Origin: Kitasatospora phosalacinea | Lineage (GTDB): Bacteria > Actinomycetota > Actinomycetes > Streptomycetales > Streptomycetaceae | Direction: 5' to 3' | Assembly: GCF_030268885.1 (NCBI RefSeq) | Contig: NZ_BSSA01000003.1 | Location: forward strand, 351,054 to 415,053 | Length of the DNA: 64,000 bases | In this document: piece after piece, positions 49,348 through 58,199 of the stretch | Numbering within the stretch: the stretch's first letter is position 1 | How the letters are laid out: every line of letters starts with the position of its first letter | Notes under the pieces: generated by a model | What the model saw: only the letters and a program-made list of their open reading frames with translations | The model's database searches: none | What the model was told of the DNA's origin: nothing | Made by a program: the position numbers and the translations under genes

Positions 49348-50841
49348 ATGACCGAGCTGATCAAGTACACGGCGGCCGAGACGGCCGCCGCGATCGCCAA
49401 GGGCGAGGTCACGGCGGTCGAGGTCGCCCGGGCGCACCTGGACCGGATCGACGCCGTCGACAAGAAGGTCAACGCCTTCCTGCACGTCGACCACGAGGGC
49501 GCGCTCGCCGCGGCCCGCGCCGTCGACGCCAAGCGCGCCTCCGGCGCCGAGCTGGGCCCGCTCGCGGGCGTGCCGCTCGCGCTCAAGGACGTCTTCACCA
49601 CCCGGGGCATGCCGACCACCTGCGGGTCGAAGATCCTGGAGGGCTGGGTCCCGCCGTACGACGCGACCCTGACGAAGCGCCTGAAGGACGCCGACGTCGT
49701 CATCCTCGGCAAGACCAACATGGACGAGTTCGCGATGGGCTCCTCCACCGAGAACTCCGCCTACGGCCCGACCGGCAACCCGTGGGACCTCACCCGCATC
49801 CCCGGCGGCTCCGGCGGCGGCTCGGCGGCCGCGCTGGCCGCCTTCGAGGCCCCGCTGGCGATCGGCACCGACACCGGCGGCTCGATCCGCCAGCCCGGCG
49901 CCGTCACCGGCACCGTCGGCGTCAAGCCCACCTACGGCTCGGTGTCCCGCTACGGCCTGGTCGCCTTCTCCTCCTCGCTCGACCAGGGCGGCCCGTGCGC
50001 CCGCACCGTGCTCGACACGGCGCTGCTGCACGAGGCCATCGCCGGGCACGACCCGCTGGACTCCACCTCCATCGACGCCCCCGTCCCCGACGTGGTCGCC
50101 GCCGCGCGGACGCGCGACGTGCGCGGCATGCGGATCGGCGTGGTCAAGGAGTTCGCCGGCGAGGGCTACCAGGCGGGCGTCATGCAGCGCTTCGAGGAGT
50201 CCGTCGCGCTGCTGCGCGAGCTGGGCGCCGAGGTGGTCGAGGTCTCCTGCCCGTCCTTCACCCTGGCGCTGCCCGCGTACTACCTGATCGCCCCGTCCGA
50301 GGCGTCCTCGAACCTCGCCCGGTTCGACGCCATGCGCTACGGCCTGCGGGTCGGCGACGACGGCACCCGCTCCGCCGAGCAGGTCACCGCGCTCACCCGC
50401 GAGGCCGGCTTCGGCCCCGAGGTCAAGCGCCGCATCATCCTCGGCACCTACGCGCTGTCCTCCGGCTACTACGACGCCTACTACGGCTCGGCGCAGAAGG
50501 TCCGCACCCTGATCTCGCGGGACTTCGACGCCGCCTTCGCGGGCGTGGACGTGCTGGTCTCCCCGACCACCCCGACCACGGCATTCCCGATCGGCGAACG
50601 GGCAGACGACCCGATGGCGATGTACCTCGCCGACCTGTGCACCATTCCCTCGAACCTGGCGGGCAACGCGGCCATGTCGCTGCCCTGCGGGCTCGCCCCG
50701 GAGGACAATCTCCCGGTCGGCCTGCAGATCATCGCCCCCGCGATGGCGGACGACCGCCTCTACCGCGTGGGCGGCGCCGTCGAGGCCGCGCTCAACGACA
50801 AGTGGGGCCACGCCCTGCTGGAGGAGGCACCGGCACTGTGA
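49348..50841 (+). CDS. gatA: Asp-tRNA(Asn)/Glu-tRNA(Gln) amidotransferase subunit A
   Basis: A 497-residue glutaminase subunit that releases ammonia for transfer through the complex. The amidase-signature catalytic triad is visible: Lys in LALKDVF (K80), cis-Ser in [10 protein letters not shown] (about S155) and the nucleophile in [10 protein letters not shown] (about S179). Full-length and with all motifs intact. The stop overlaps the start of a small hydrophobic-protein gene (GTGA). It shares the fold with the allophanate hydrolase at the left end of the window but not its extra C-terminal domain. Confidence 0.97.
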   Translation: MTELIKYTAAETAAAIAKGEVTAVEVARAHLDRIDAVDKKVNAFLHVDHEGALAAARAVDAKRASGAELGPLAGVPLALKDVFTTRGMPTTCGSKILEGWVPPYDATLTKRLKDADVVILGKTNMDEFAMGSSTENSAYGPTGNPWDLTRIPGGSGGGSAAALAAFEAPLAIGTDTGGSIRQPGAVTGTVGVKPTYGSVSRYGLVAFSSSLDQGGPCARTVLDTALLHEAIAGHDPLDSTSIDAPVPDVVAAARTRDVRGMRIGVVKEFAGEGYQAGVMQRFEESVALLRELGAEVVEVSCPSFTLALPAYYLIAPSEASSNLARFDAMRYGLRVGDDGTRSAEQVTALTREAGFGPEVKRRIILGTYALSSGYYDAYYGSAQKVRTLISRDFDAAFAGVDVLVSPTTPTTAFPIGERADDPMAMYLADLCTIPSNLAGNAAMSLPCGLAPEDNLPVGLQIIAPAMADDRLYRVGGAVEAALNDKWGHALLEEAPAL

Positions 50842-51077
50842 GCAAGATCGAGAAGGCCAAGGGCTGGAAGCACTCGAAGCCCGGCCTGTGGCTGTCCATC
50901 GGCACCAGCGCCTTCGGCGCCGTCTCCATCGCCAAGGACGTCCGCAAGGCCCGCGAGGAGAACGACACCCTCAAGCTGGTCAACGCCCTGGTCGGCGTCG
51001 CCGCCCTGATCACCGGCACCGCACTCCTCGTCCGCGAGCTCAAGCGTCTCGGCGACGACGACGTCCTGCTCGGCTGA
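50838..51077 (+). CDS. Small hydrophobic protein embedded in the gatCAB operon
   Basis: A 79-residue protein whose GTG start overlaps the gatA stop, so it is translationally coupled. The sequence has a basic N terminus ([15 protein letters not shown]), a moderately hydrophobic segment ([16 protein letters not shown]), a charged middle ([12 protein letters not shown]), a clear membrane helix ([19 protein letters not shown]) and an acidic end (DDDVLL). Third positions are G/C as in its neighbours, so it is a genuine gene. A small hypothetical gene occupies this position in streptomycetes as I recall, but no function is known to me. It is followed 26 bases later by gatB. Confidence 0.82.
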   Translation: MSKIEKAKGWKHSKPGLWLSIGTSAFGAVSIAKDVRKAREENDTLKLVNALVGVAALITGTALLVRELKRLGDDDVLLG

Positions 51078-51103
51078 ACACCCATGATGGAAGAAGGGAC
51101 GCT

Positions 51104-52606
51104 GTGAGCGTCATGAGCCTGGTCTCCTACGAGGAGGCTCTCGCCTCGTACGACCCGGTGATGGGCCTTGAGGTCCACGTCGAGCTGGGTACCAAGACCA
51201 AGATGTTCTGCGGCTGCTCCACCGAGCTGGGCGCGGACCCGAACTCGCAGACCTGCCCGACCTGCCTGGGCCTGCCCGGGTCGCTGCCGGTGGTCAACGC
51301 CGTCGGCGTGGAGTCGGCGGTCCGGATCGGTCTCGCGCTGAACTGCGAGATCGCCGAGTGGTGCCGCTTCGCCCGGAAGAACTACTTCTACCCGGACATG
51401 CCGAAGAACTTCCAGACCAGCCAGTACGACGAGCCGATCGCCTTCAACGGCTACCTCGACGTGCAGCTGGAGGACGGCGAGGTCTTCCGGGTGGAGATCG
51501 AGCGCGCCCACATGGAGGAGGACACCGGCAAGTCCACCCACGTCGGCGGCGCCACCGGCCGCATCCACGGCGCCGAGTACTCGCTGCTGGACTACAACCG
51601 GGCCGGCATCCCGCTGATCGAGATCGTCACCAAGCCGATCGAGGGCGCGGGCCACCGGGCGCCGGAGGTCGCGAAGGCGTACGTGGCCGAGCTGCGCGAG
51701 CTGATCCGGGCGCTGGGCGTCTCCGAGGCCCGGATGGACAAGGGCCAGATGCGCTGCGACGTCAACCTGTCGCTGCGCCCCAACGGCACCTCGACGTTCG
51801 GCACCCGCAGCGAGACCAAGAACGTCAACTCGCTGCGCAGCGTCGAGCGGGCCGCCCGGTTCGAGATCCAGCGGCACGCCACCGTCCTCACCGACGGCGG
51901 CACCATCGTCCAGGAGACCCGGCACTTCCACGAGGACGACGGCACCACCACGGCCGGCCGGATCAAGGACAACGCCGAGGACTACCGGTACTTCCCCGAG
52001 CCCGACCTGGTGCCGGTCGCCCCGGCCCGGGAGTGGGTCGAGGAGCTGCGGGCCTCGCTGCCCGAGCTGCCGCGGGTCCGCCGGGCCCGGCTGCAGGCCG
52101 AGTGGGGCCTGAGCGACAAGGACATGCAGTCGGTGCTCAACGCCGGTGCGGTGGAGCCGATCTCGGAGACCATCGCGGCCGGCGCCCCCGCCGACCAGGC
52201 CCGCAAGTGGTGGATGGGCGAGCTGGCGCGGCGCGCCAACGAGACCGGCACCGAGCTGTCCGAGCAGCCGATCACCCCGGCCCAGGTCGCCCGGGTGTGC
52301 GCGCTGGTCGCCGAGGGCAAGCTCAACGACAAGCTGGCCCGCCAGGTCATCGAGGGCGTCCTCGCCGGCGAGGGCGAGCCGGACGACGTGGTCGCCGGGC
52401 GCGGCCTGGCCGTCGTCTCGGACGACTCGGCGCTCGGCGCGGCCGTCGACCAGGCCATCGCCGACAACCCGGACGTCGCCGCGAAGATCCGCGACGGCAA
52501 GGTCCAGGCGGTGGGCGCGCTGGTCGGCGCGGTCATGAAGACCACCCGCGGGCAGGCCGACGCGGCCCGGGTCAAGGACCTCATCCTGGAGCGGCTTGCC
52601 GCGTGA
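51104..52606 (+). CDS. gatB: Asp-tRNA(Asn)/Glu-tRNA(Gln) amidotransferase subunit B
   Basis: A 500-residue subunit that phosphorylates and amidates the mischarged tRNA-bound amino acid. Signature motifs are [10 protein letters not shown] near residue 17, the zinc-binding cysteines in FCGCS...[20 protein letters not shown], and the C-terminal Yqey-like tail [17 protein letters not shown]. The GTG at 51104 is chosen because AAGGGAC lies at suitable spacing; an ATG three codons later is possible. A 26-base gap separates it from the small membrane-protein gene. Confidence 0.96.
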   Translation: MSVMSLVSYEEALASYDPVMGLEVHVELGTKTKMFCGCSTELGADPNSQTCPTCLGLPGSLPVVNAVGVESAVRIGLALNCEIAEWCRFARKNYFYPDMPKNFQTSQYDEPIAFNGYLDVQLEDGEVFRVEIERAHMEEDTGKSTHVGGATGRIHGAEYSLLDYNRAGIPLIEIVTKPIEGAGHRAPEVAKAYVAELRELIRALGVSEARMDKGQMRCDVNLSLRPNGTSTFGTRSETKNVNSLRSVERAARFEIQRHATVLTDGGTIVQETRHFHEDDGTTTAGRIKDNAEDYRYFPEPDLVPVAPAREWVEELRASLPELPRVRRARLQAEWGLSDKDMQSVLNAGAVEPISETIAAGAPADQARKWWMGELARRANETGTELSEQPITPAQVARVCALVAEGKLNDKLARQVIEGVLAGEGEPDDVVAGRGLAVVSDDSALGAAVDQAIADNPDVAAKIRDGKVQAVGALVGAVMKTTRGQADAARVKDLILERLAA

Positions 52607-52681
52607 GGATCATCAAGCGCAGCCTGGAGAAGCTCGCCTGAGGAGCCTGAGGAGCCTGAGGAAGTCCTAGGACGCCGCGGA

Positions 52682-52706
52682 GGGCCTAAGGAGGCTCCTT
52701 AGGCCC
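52682..52706. terminator. Near-perfect palindrome after gatB
   Basis: GGGCCTAAGGAG-G-CTCCTTAGGCCC, 12-base arms around one base, located 76 bases after the gatB stop. It is preceded by short direct repeats of GAGGAGCCT (52640-52660). As a hairpin the centre must open, so a protein-binding site is also possible. Confidence 0.55.
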
Positions 52707-52715
52707 GCCGCGCAC

Positions 52716-52745
52716 GGTGCCCGTCCCCGGGAGGGGGCGGGCACC
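52716..52745 (+). terminator. Second hairpin after gatB
   Basis: GGTGCCCG pairs with CGGGCACC, and an inner CCCC/GGGG stem extends it. It lies ten bases after the preceding palindrome and is a likely terminator of gatCAB. Confidence 0.6.
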
Positions 52746-52851
52746 GGTGTTTTCCCCGCCCGGGGCCCGCGGAGATCGGGCAGGCTCCCGATGTGGCGCA
52801 CCCCCCTGGGAGCGGAGGCTGGACACCAGCAGACGACGAGGGGAAGACACC

Positions 52852-53055
52852 GTGTACGAGTACGAGATGTTCAAGGTGCGGGAACGCGAACTGCACGGCC
52901 GGGCCGCCGCCGAGCGGCTGGCCCGCGAGGCGGCCGGCGCCCGCACCGGGTTGGTCGAGCGGGTGGTGCGGGCGGTCCGCCGGGAGGGCGCGCCGCGCGT
53001 CAAGTCGGTTGCGGAGAAGGGCCGTTCGGCCGCAGCGGCCGGCTGCGCCGGATGA
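52852..53055 (+). CDS. Small charged protein of unknown function
   Basis: A 67-residue protein beginning at the GTG at 52852 behind a strong GAGGGGAAG ribosome-binding site. It is rich in Arg, Glu and Ala (YEYEMFKVRERELHGRAAAE... then RVVRAVRREGAPRVKS) and probably helical in its first half. No membrane segment or cysteine pair is seen. The codon pattern is genome-like for the first 45 codons and less clear near the end. I do not recognise a family, though small YEYE-type proteins occur in streptomycetes. It precedes the LuxR-type regulator by 62 bases. Confidence 0.6.
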   Translation: MYEYEMFKVRERELHGRAAAERLAREAAGARTGLVERVVRAVRREGAPRVKSVAEKGRSAAAAGCAG

Positions 53056-53117
53056 CCGGCGGGCCCGGCCCGTCCGCGGACCGGGATAACCGTTCGGCGG
53101 GGTCCGAGGGCTGTGGC

Positions 53118-56100
53118 ATGCTCGCGGACATGGAGCAGACAGTCAGCCCGGTCTTCGTCGGACGCGGTCGGGAGACCGGCCTGCTCGGCGCGGCCCTGGG
53201 CCGGGCGGGGGCGGGGGAGCCGCAGGCCGTGCTGGTCGGCGGCGAGGCGGGGGTCGGCAAGACCCGGCTGGTCGAGGAGTTCCTGGCGCAGGCCGAGGCG
53301 GACGGGGCGGTGACCGCGCTCGGCGCCTGCCTGGAGGTCGGCGCCGAGGGCCTCCCGTACGCCCCGCTCTCGGCCGCGCTGCGCCGCCTGCACCGGCGGC
53401 TCGGGCCGGAGCTGGACGCGGCCGCGGCCGGGCTGGAGGGCCACCTCGCCCGGCTGCTGCCGGACTTCGGGGAGGCCGACGGGGAGGGCAACGACGAGTA
53501 CGGCCGGGCCCGGCTGTTCGAGCACACCGCCCGGATGTTCGAGCGGCTGACCGAGGGCCGGACGCTGGTCCTCGCCGTCGAGGACCTGCACTGGTCCGAC
53601 CGCTCCACCCGGGAACTGCTCGCCTACCTGGTCCGCACCCTCCACCGCTCCCGGGTGCTGATCGTCGCCACCTACCGCACCGACGACCTGCACCGCCGCC
53701 ACCCGCTGCGCCCGTTCCTGGCCGAACTGGAGCGGCTGCGCACCGTCCAGCGGCTCGAACTGGAGCGCCTGGACCGGCCCGAGGTGGCCGCCCAACTGGC
53801 CGGCATCCTCGGCCCCGACACCCCCGGACGGGACGTGGTGGACCGCATCCACCGCCGCTCCGAGGGCAACCCGTTCTTCGTCGAGGAACTCGCCACCGCC
53901 TACCGCAGCGGCTGCCTGGCCTGCGTCACCGAATCGCTGCGCGACATCCTGCTGGTGCGGGTCGAGGCGCTGCCCGAGGAGACCCAGCGGATCGTCCGGA
54001 TCGCCGCCGAGGGCGGCTCCCGGATCGAGCACGCCCTGCTCGCCGCGGTCGTCGCCGAGAGCGGCGCCGGTGGCGAGGACGCGCTGATATCCGCGCTGCG
54101 CACCGCCGTCGGCGCCAACATCCTGCGGCCCGACACCGACGGCGAGGGCTACCGGTTCCGGCACGCGCTGGTCCGCGAGGCGGTCTCCGACGACCTGCTG
54201 CCCGGCGAGCGCCAGGGCATCAACCGGCGCTTCGCCACCGTCCTGGAGGCCGACCCGGAACTCGTCCGCGCCGAGCAGCGCACCGCCCGGCTCGCCGACT
54301 ACTGGTACCACGCCCACCAGCCCGCCCGGGCCCTGCCCGCCGCCCTCGACGCCGCCCGGGACGCCCGCCGCCGCAACGCCTTCGCCGAACAGCTCAAGAT
54401 GCTCGAACGCGCCCTCGAACTCTGGGACGCCGTCTCCGAGCAGGCCCTCGCCACCACCCTGCGCCCCTACGACTGGGCCGACACCTACCCGCCCTGCGCC
54501 TGCGACGACGGCCGGCACGACGGCTGCGACCGCCTCCAACTCGTCGACGTGCTGGCCGAAGCGGTGGTCGCCGCCCGCCGCGCGGGCGACCGCGACCGCG
54601 GCCAGAGCCTGGCCCGCCGCGCCCTCTCCCTGGTCGACGAGACCCGCAACCCGCTGCGCGCCGCCTGGTTCCGGCTGCAGCGCGCCAAGATGCTCGACCA
54701 GCTCAAGCGCAGCGGCGGCCTGGAGGAGATCCAGTACGCGTACCGGCTGGTGCAGGACCTCGGCCCGTCCGCCGTCCAGGCCGAGGCGCTCGCCCTGGAG
54801 GCCGCGCACGGCCTGCTCCGCAACCCCGGCCCCGAAGCCGTCGCCACCGCCGAACGCGCCGTCGCCGTCGCCCGCCAGGCCGGCGCCCCCTCCGTCGAGG
54901 TGCACGCCCGGGTCACCCTGGCCGGGCTGCTCGGCGACTTCGACGAGGGCGAACGCGCCGTCGACCTGCTCACCGAGGCCGTCGAACAGGCCCTCCCGCT
55001 CGGCAACGACGACGTCCACACCCGCGGCCTCAACAACCTCGCCAGCCTGCTGCTCTCCTACGGCCGCGCCGAGGAGGCCGTCACCGCCGCCCGCACCGGC
55101 CTCGACGCCGCCCGCCGCAGCGGACTGCTGCTCAACACCGGCCCCATCCTCACCGGCAACCTCGCCGAGGCCCTGCTCGCCGCGGGCCGCACCGAGGAGG
55201 CCGCCGCCGTCCTCGCCGACTGGGACGACAAGCCCGAGGCCGACACCCACGGCGAGTTCATGGACCGCCTGCGCGGCGAACTCGCCCTGCTGCGCGGCGA
55301 CACCGCCGCGGCCGAGACCCACTGGGCCGCCGCCCACGCCAGCGGCGGCGGCGGCGCCCAACCCCAGCACGTGCTGCCCACCGCCGCCCTCGGCATCCGG
55401 CTCGCCGTCCGCCTCGGCCGCCCCGACCAGGCCCGCGCCCGGCTCGCCGAGGCGCTCGACGGCACCGTCCTCGCCGGTCAGGACGGCTACCTGCTCCCGC
55501 TGCTCACCCACGCCGCCGAAGCCGAGGCCGACCGGCACCCGCGCACCCCCGAGGGCGAGGCCGCCCTCGCCCGGATCGCCGACCTCGCCGCCCGGCTCAA
55601 CCCGCGCTGCGCCCTGCACCGCGGCTGGGCCGCCCTGCTCGCCGGAGAACTCGCCCGCGCCGCCGGCCGCCCCACCACCGAGCACCGGCACGCCGCCGTC
55701 GCCGAACTGCGCGCCGCCGCCCTGCCCGGCCCGCTCTCGCTCGCCCTGCTGCGCGCCGCCGAGGACACCGCCGCGGCCGGCGACCGCGACCGGGCCGCCG
55801 AACTGCTCCGCGAAGCCGCCGAACTCGCCCGCCGCCGCGGCGACCTGACCACCTGCCGGGACGCCGACCTGCTCGCCGACCGGCTCGGCCTCGGCCTCCG
55901 CGCCACCCCCGCGCACGGCACCGGCGACGGCCTCGGCCTCGGCCTCACCCCGCGCGAACGGGACGTGCTGCGCCAGCTCACCCTCGGCCGCAGCAACCGG
56001 CAGATCGCCGAGCACCTGTTCATCTCGCCGAAGACCGCCAGCGTGCACGTCTCCAACATCCTCGCCAAGCTCGCCGTCGGCGGCCGCGGCGAGGCCGCCG

Positions 56101-56159
56101 CCCTGGCCCACCGGCTGCGGCTGTTCCCCGAGGAGGAGCCCGCGGCGCACGGCTCCTGA
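53118..56159 (+). CDS. Large LuxR-family ATPase regulator (LAL type)
   Basis: A 1013-residue transcriptional regulator. Order: AAA/NB-ARC-like ATPase with Walker A GGEAGVGKTR (41-50) and Walker B LVLAVEDLHWSD (about 151-162), a long tetratricopeptide-like helical region (about 380-900), and a C-terminal LuxR helix-turn-helix (LTPRERDVLRQLTLGRSN, IAEHLFISPKTASVHVSNIL, positions about 935-990). An unusual cysteine-rich insert, CACDDGRHDGC, sits before the repeats (about residue 458). The ATG at 53118 follows GAGGG at 7-base spacing; ATG at 53130 is the alternative. LAL regulators often activate pathway genes in response to ATP and a small ligand. No adjacent pathway is obvious here. Confidence 0.92.
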   Translation: MLADMEQTVSPVFVGRGRETGLLGAALGRAGAGEPQAVLVGGEAGVGKTRLVEEFLAQAEADGAVTALGACLEVGAEGLPYAPLSAALRRLHRRLGPELDAAAAGLEGHLARLLPDFGEADGEGNDEYGRARLFEHTARMFERLTEGRTLVLAVEDLHWSDRSTRELLAYLVRTLHRSRVLIVATYRTDDLHRRHPLRPFLAELERLRTVQRLELERLDRPEVAAQLAGILGPDTPGRDVVDRIHRRSEGNPFFVEELATAYRSGCLACVTESLRDILLVRVEALPEETQRIVRIAAEGGSRIEHALLAAVVAESGAGGEDALISALRTAVGANILRPDTDGEGYRFRHALVREAVSDDLLPGERQGINRRFATVLEADPELVRAEQRTARLADYWYHAHQPARALPAALDAARDARRRNAFAEQLKMLERALELWDAVSEQALATTLRPYDWADTYPPCACDDGRHDGCDRLQLVDVLAEAVVAARRAGDRDRGQSLARRALSLVDETRNPLRAAWFRLQRAKMLDQLKRSGGLEEIQYAYRLVQDLGPSAVQAEALALEAAHGLLRNPGPEAVATAERAVAVARQAGAPSVEVHARVTLAGLLGDFDEGERAVDLLTEAVEQALPLGNDDVHTRGLNNLASLLLSYGRAEEAVTAARTGLDAARRSGLLLNTGPILTGNLAEALLAAGRTEEAAAVLADWDDKPEADTHGEFMDRLRGELALLRGDTAAAETHWAAAHASGGGGAQPQHVLPTAALGIRLAVRLGRPDQARARLAEALDGTVLAGQDGYLLPLLTHAAEAEADRHPRTPEGEAALARIADLAARLNPRCALHRGWAALLAGELARAAGRPTTEHRHAAVAELRAAALPGPLSLALLRAAEDTAAAGDRDRAAELLREAAELARRRGDLTTCRDADLLADRLGLGLRATPAHGTGDGLGLGLTPRERDVLRQLTLGRSNRQIAEHLFISPKTASVHVSNILAKLAVGGRGEAAALAHRLRLFPEEEPAAHGS

Positions 56160-56237
56160 CGCCGGGTCGGCCGGTGTCGCTATCGTGGCAGGCTGGTCGG
56201 CCGGGTCGGGCCGGACGGGTGAGAGCGGGGGGTCGCG

Positions 56238-56843
56238 GTGATCCGCATTCTGATGGCCGAGGACGTGCAGGTGCTGCGCAGCGCCCTGGTCGCCCTGCTG
56301 AGCCTCGAACCCGACCTGGAGGTGGTGGCCGAGCTCGGCACCGGCGACGAGGTGGTGGCCCGGGCCCGGCAGACCGCGCCCGACGTCGCGGTCCTGGACA
56401 TCGACCTGCCGGGCACCGACGGCATCACCGCCGCCGGGCAGCTCGCCGAGGCGCTCCCCGGCTGCCGGACGCTGATCCTCACCAGCCTGGGCCGCCCCGG
56501 CAACCTGCGCCGGGCGCTGGCCGCCCAGGTCTCCGGGTTCCTGCTGAAGGACATCGAACCGGCCCAACTCGCCGACGCCATCCGGACGGTGGCGGCGGGC
56601 GGCCGGGTCGTCGACCCGGTCCTGGCGCTCGCCGCCCTGGACAGCACGCCCTGCCCGCTCACCGAGCGCGAGCGCGAGGTGCTGCGGCAGGCCGCGGAGG
56701 GCACCGAGCCCGGGCAGATCGCCGCCGGGCTGCACCTGTCGCCCGGCACCGTCCGCAACTACCTGACCGCGGCGGTCACCAAGCTGAACGCCCGCAACCG
56801 GGTGGACGCGATCCGGATCGCCCGGGAGGCGGACTGGCTCTGA
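56238..56843 (+). CDS. NarL/DesR-family response regulator
   Basis: A 201-residue response regulator. The receiver domain has acidic residues in MAEDVQ, phospho-acceptor D54 in AVLDIDLPG and the conserved Lys in FLLKD. The LuxR-type helix-turn-helix reads LTEREREVLRQAAEGTEPGQ to GTVRNYLTAAVTKLNARNR. The GTG at 56238 follows a G-rich AGCGGGGGGTC. It runs toward the DesK-type kinase gene, whose stop lies only 22 bases from its own on the other strand. The two are therefore a likely cognate pair despite the tail-to-tail arrangement, in which they cannot share one mRNA. Confidence 0.93.
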   Translation: MIRILMAEDVQVLRSALVALLSLEPDLEVVAELGTGDEVVARARQTAPDVAVLDIDLPGTDGITAAGQLAEALPGCRTLILTSLGRPGNLRRALAAQVSGFLLKDIEPAQLADAIRTVAAGGRVVDPVLALAALDSTPCPLTEREREVLRQAAEGTEPGQIAAGLHLSPGTVRNYLTAAVTKLNARNRVDAIRIAREADWL

Positions 56844-56865
56844 GCGCCCCGGGCGGAGGGCGGGT

Positions 56866-58119
56866 TCAGGCGCCCGCCGCCGCCGGGGCGGGCGTCCGGC
56901 GGTCGTCGCCGCCCGCCGCGTCCAGGTCGATCACCGCCTCCAGCACGAACCAGCCGGGCTCCCGCGGGCCCGCCGTCAGCGTGCCGCCCAGCTCGCGCAC
57001 CCGGGCGGCCAGGTTGCCGATCCCGGAGCCGCCCGCCGCGCCCGCCGCGCTCGCCCCGCCCGCCCCGCCCGCCGTGTCCGGTGCGCCCGCCCCGCCCGGC
57101 TCGGCCGGCCGGCCCGGCAGCGGGGCGCCGTCGTTCGCCAGCCGGAACCGGACGGTGCGGCCGTCGCAGACCGCGGAGATCTCGCACCGCTCGACCCCGC
57201 TGTGCCGCAGCATGTTGGTCAGCCCCTCCCGCAGCACCGTCGCCAGCACGGTCTCCACCCGCGGCGGCAGCGGCCCGGCCGCCACCCGCACCGAGGCGCG
57301 CACCCCCAGCGCGGCCAGCATCGCCCGGGCGCCCTCCGCCTCCGCGCCGAGCGACATCTCGCGGTAGCCGCGGGCCACCGCCCGGACGTCCGCCAGGGCC
57401 TGCCGGGAGGTCCGCAGCACGTCCGCCAGCTCCTGCCGGGCCGGGGCGGCCTGCTCGGGCACCAGCCGGTACGCCAGCTCGCACTTCAGGGTGATCGCGG
57501 ACAGGCTGTAGCCGAGCAGGTCGTGCAGGTCCCGGGCGAAGCGCAGCCGCTCCCGGGCGACCGCCACCGCGGCCAGCTCCGCGCGCGAGCGGTGCACCTC
57601 GGCCACCAGGTCGGTCAGCCGGGAGAGGCCGTACACCACCAGGCCGTTGGTGACGGTGGCGACGCTGATGTAGAAGGCGTCGCCGGTGCCGTCGCCGATC
57701 CACTGCATCATCAGGTTGCTGGCCACCACCACCGCGGCGAACCCGGCCCACCCGGCGGCCGGGGGCAGCAGCAGGAGCAGCGAGGCCGCCAGGAAGCTCG
57801 GCATGCCGATCCACAGCCGCCCGTAGAACTCCACCGGCAGGTAGGTGACCGCGGCCTGCAGCGCCAGGGTGAGCGGCCAGCGGCGCCCCAGCGCGGGCAC
57901 CTGGCCGGGGAAGGAGTGCGCGAGCTGCAGCACCAGCAGGACGGCCAGCAGGGCCGCCGCCCCGGCCAGCCGCAGCGGGCCCGGGTGCTGCGCCAGCACG
58001 TAGGCCAGGGCGACGCCGGTGTAGCCCAGGAACACCAGGACGGTGACCACCACCGCCGTCCGCGGCGCGAGCGTCCGCCCGCCGGGGCCGGACTCCGGCC
58101 AGGGCACCTGCTCGTCCAC
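56866..58119 (-). CDS. DesK/NarX-type sensor histidine kinase
   Basis: A 417-residue membrane histidine kinase with about five transmembrane helices (residues 20-165). The HisKA_3 box is FARDLHDLLGYSLSAITLK (phospho-His at about 199), the N box is REGLTNMLRHSG and the G box is SGIGNLAARVRELGG. The ATP lid contains an insertion of about 25 Gly/Ala/Pro residues (GGAGAPDTAGGAGGASAAG). The GTG at 58119 follows GGGGGAACG. Such kinases sense membrane or cell-envelope state and phosphorylate NarL-type regulators. The convergent gene 22 bases away is the obvious candidate partner. Confidence 0.92.
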   Translation of the reverse strand: MDEQVPWPESGPGGRTLAPRTAVVVTVLVFLGYTGVALAYVLAQHPGPLRLAGAAALLAVLLVLQLAHSFPGQVPALGRRWPLTLALQAAVTYLPVEFYGRLWIGMPSFLAASLLLLLPPAAGWAGFAAVVVASNLMMQWIGDGTGDAFYISVATVTNGLVVYGLSRLTDLVAEVHRSRAELAAVAVARERLRFARDLHDLLGYSLSAITLKCELAYRLVPEQAAPARQELADVLRTSRQALADVRAVARGYREMSLGAEAEGARAMLAALGVRASVRVAAGPLPPRVETVLATVLREGLTNMLRHSGVERCEISAVCDGRTVRFRLANDGAPLPGRPAEPGGAGAPDTAGGAGGASAAGAAGGSGIGNLAARVRELGGTLTAGPREPGWFVLEAVIDLDAAGGDDRRTPAPAAAGA

Positions 58120-58199
58120 CGTTCCCCCGGGATGGCTCGTACGGGCTCGCTCCGCCCCGGATCGTAACGGGCGCGGGCCGCAGCGGTCCTGCCGGTCCG

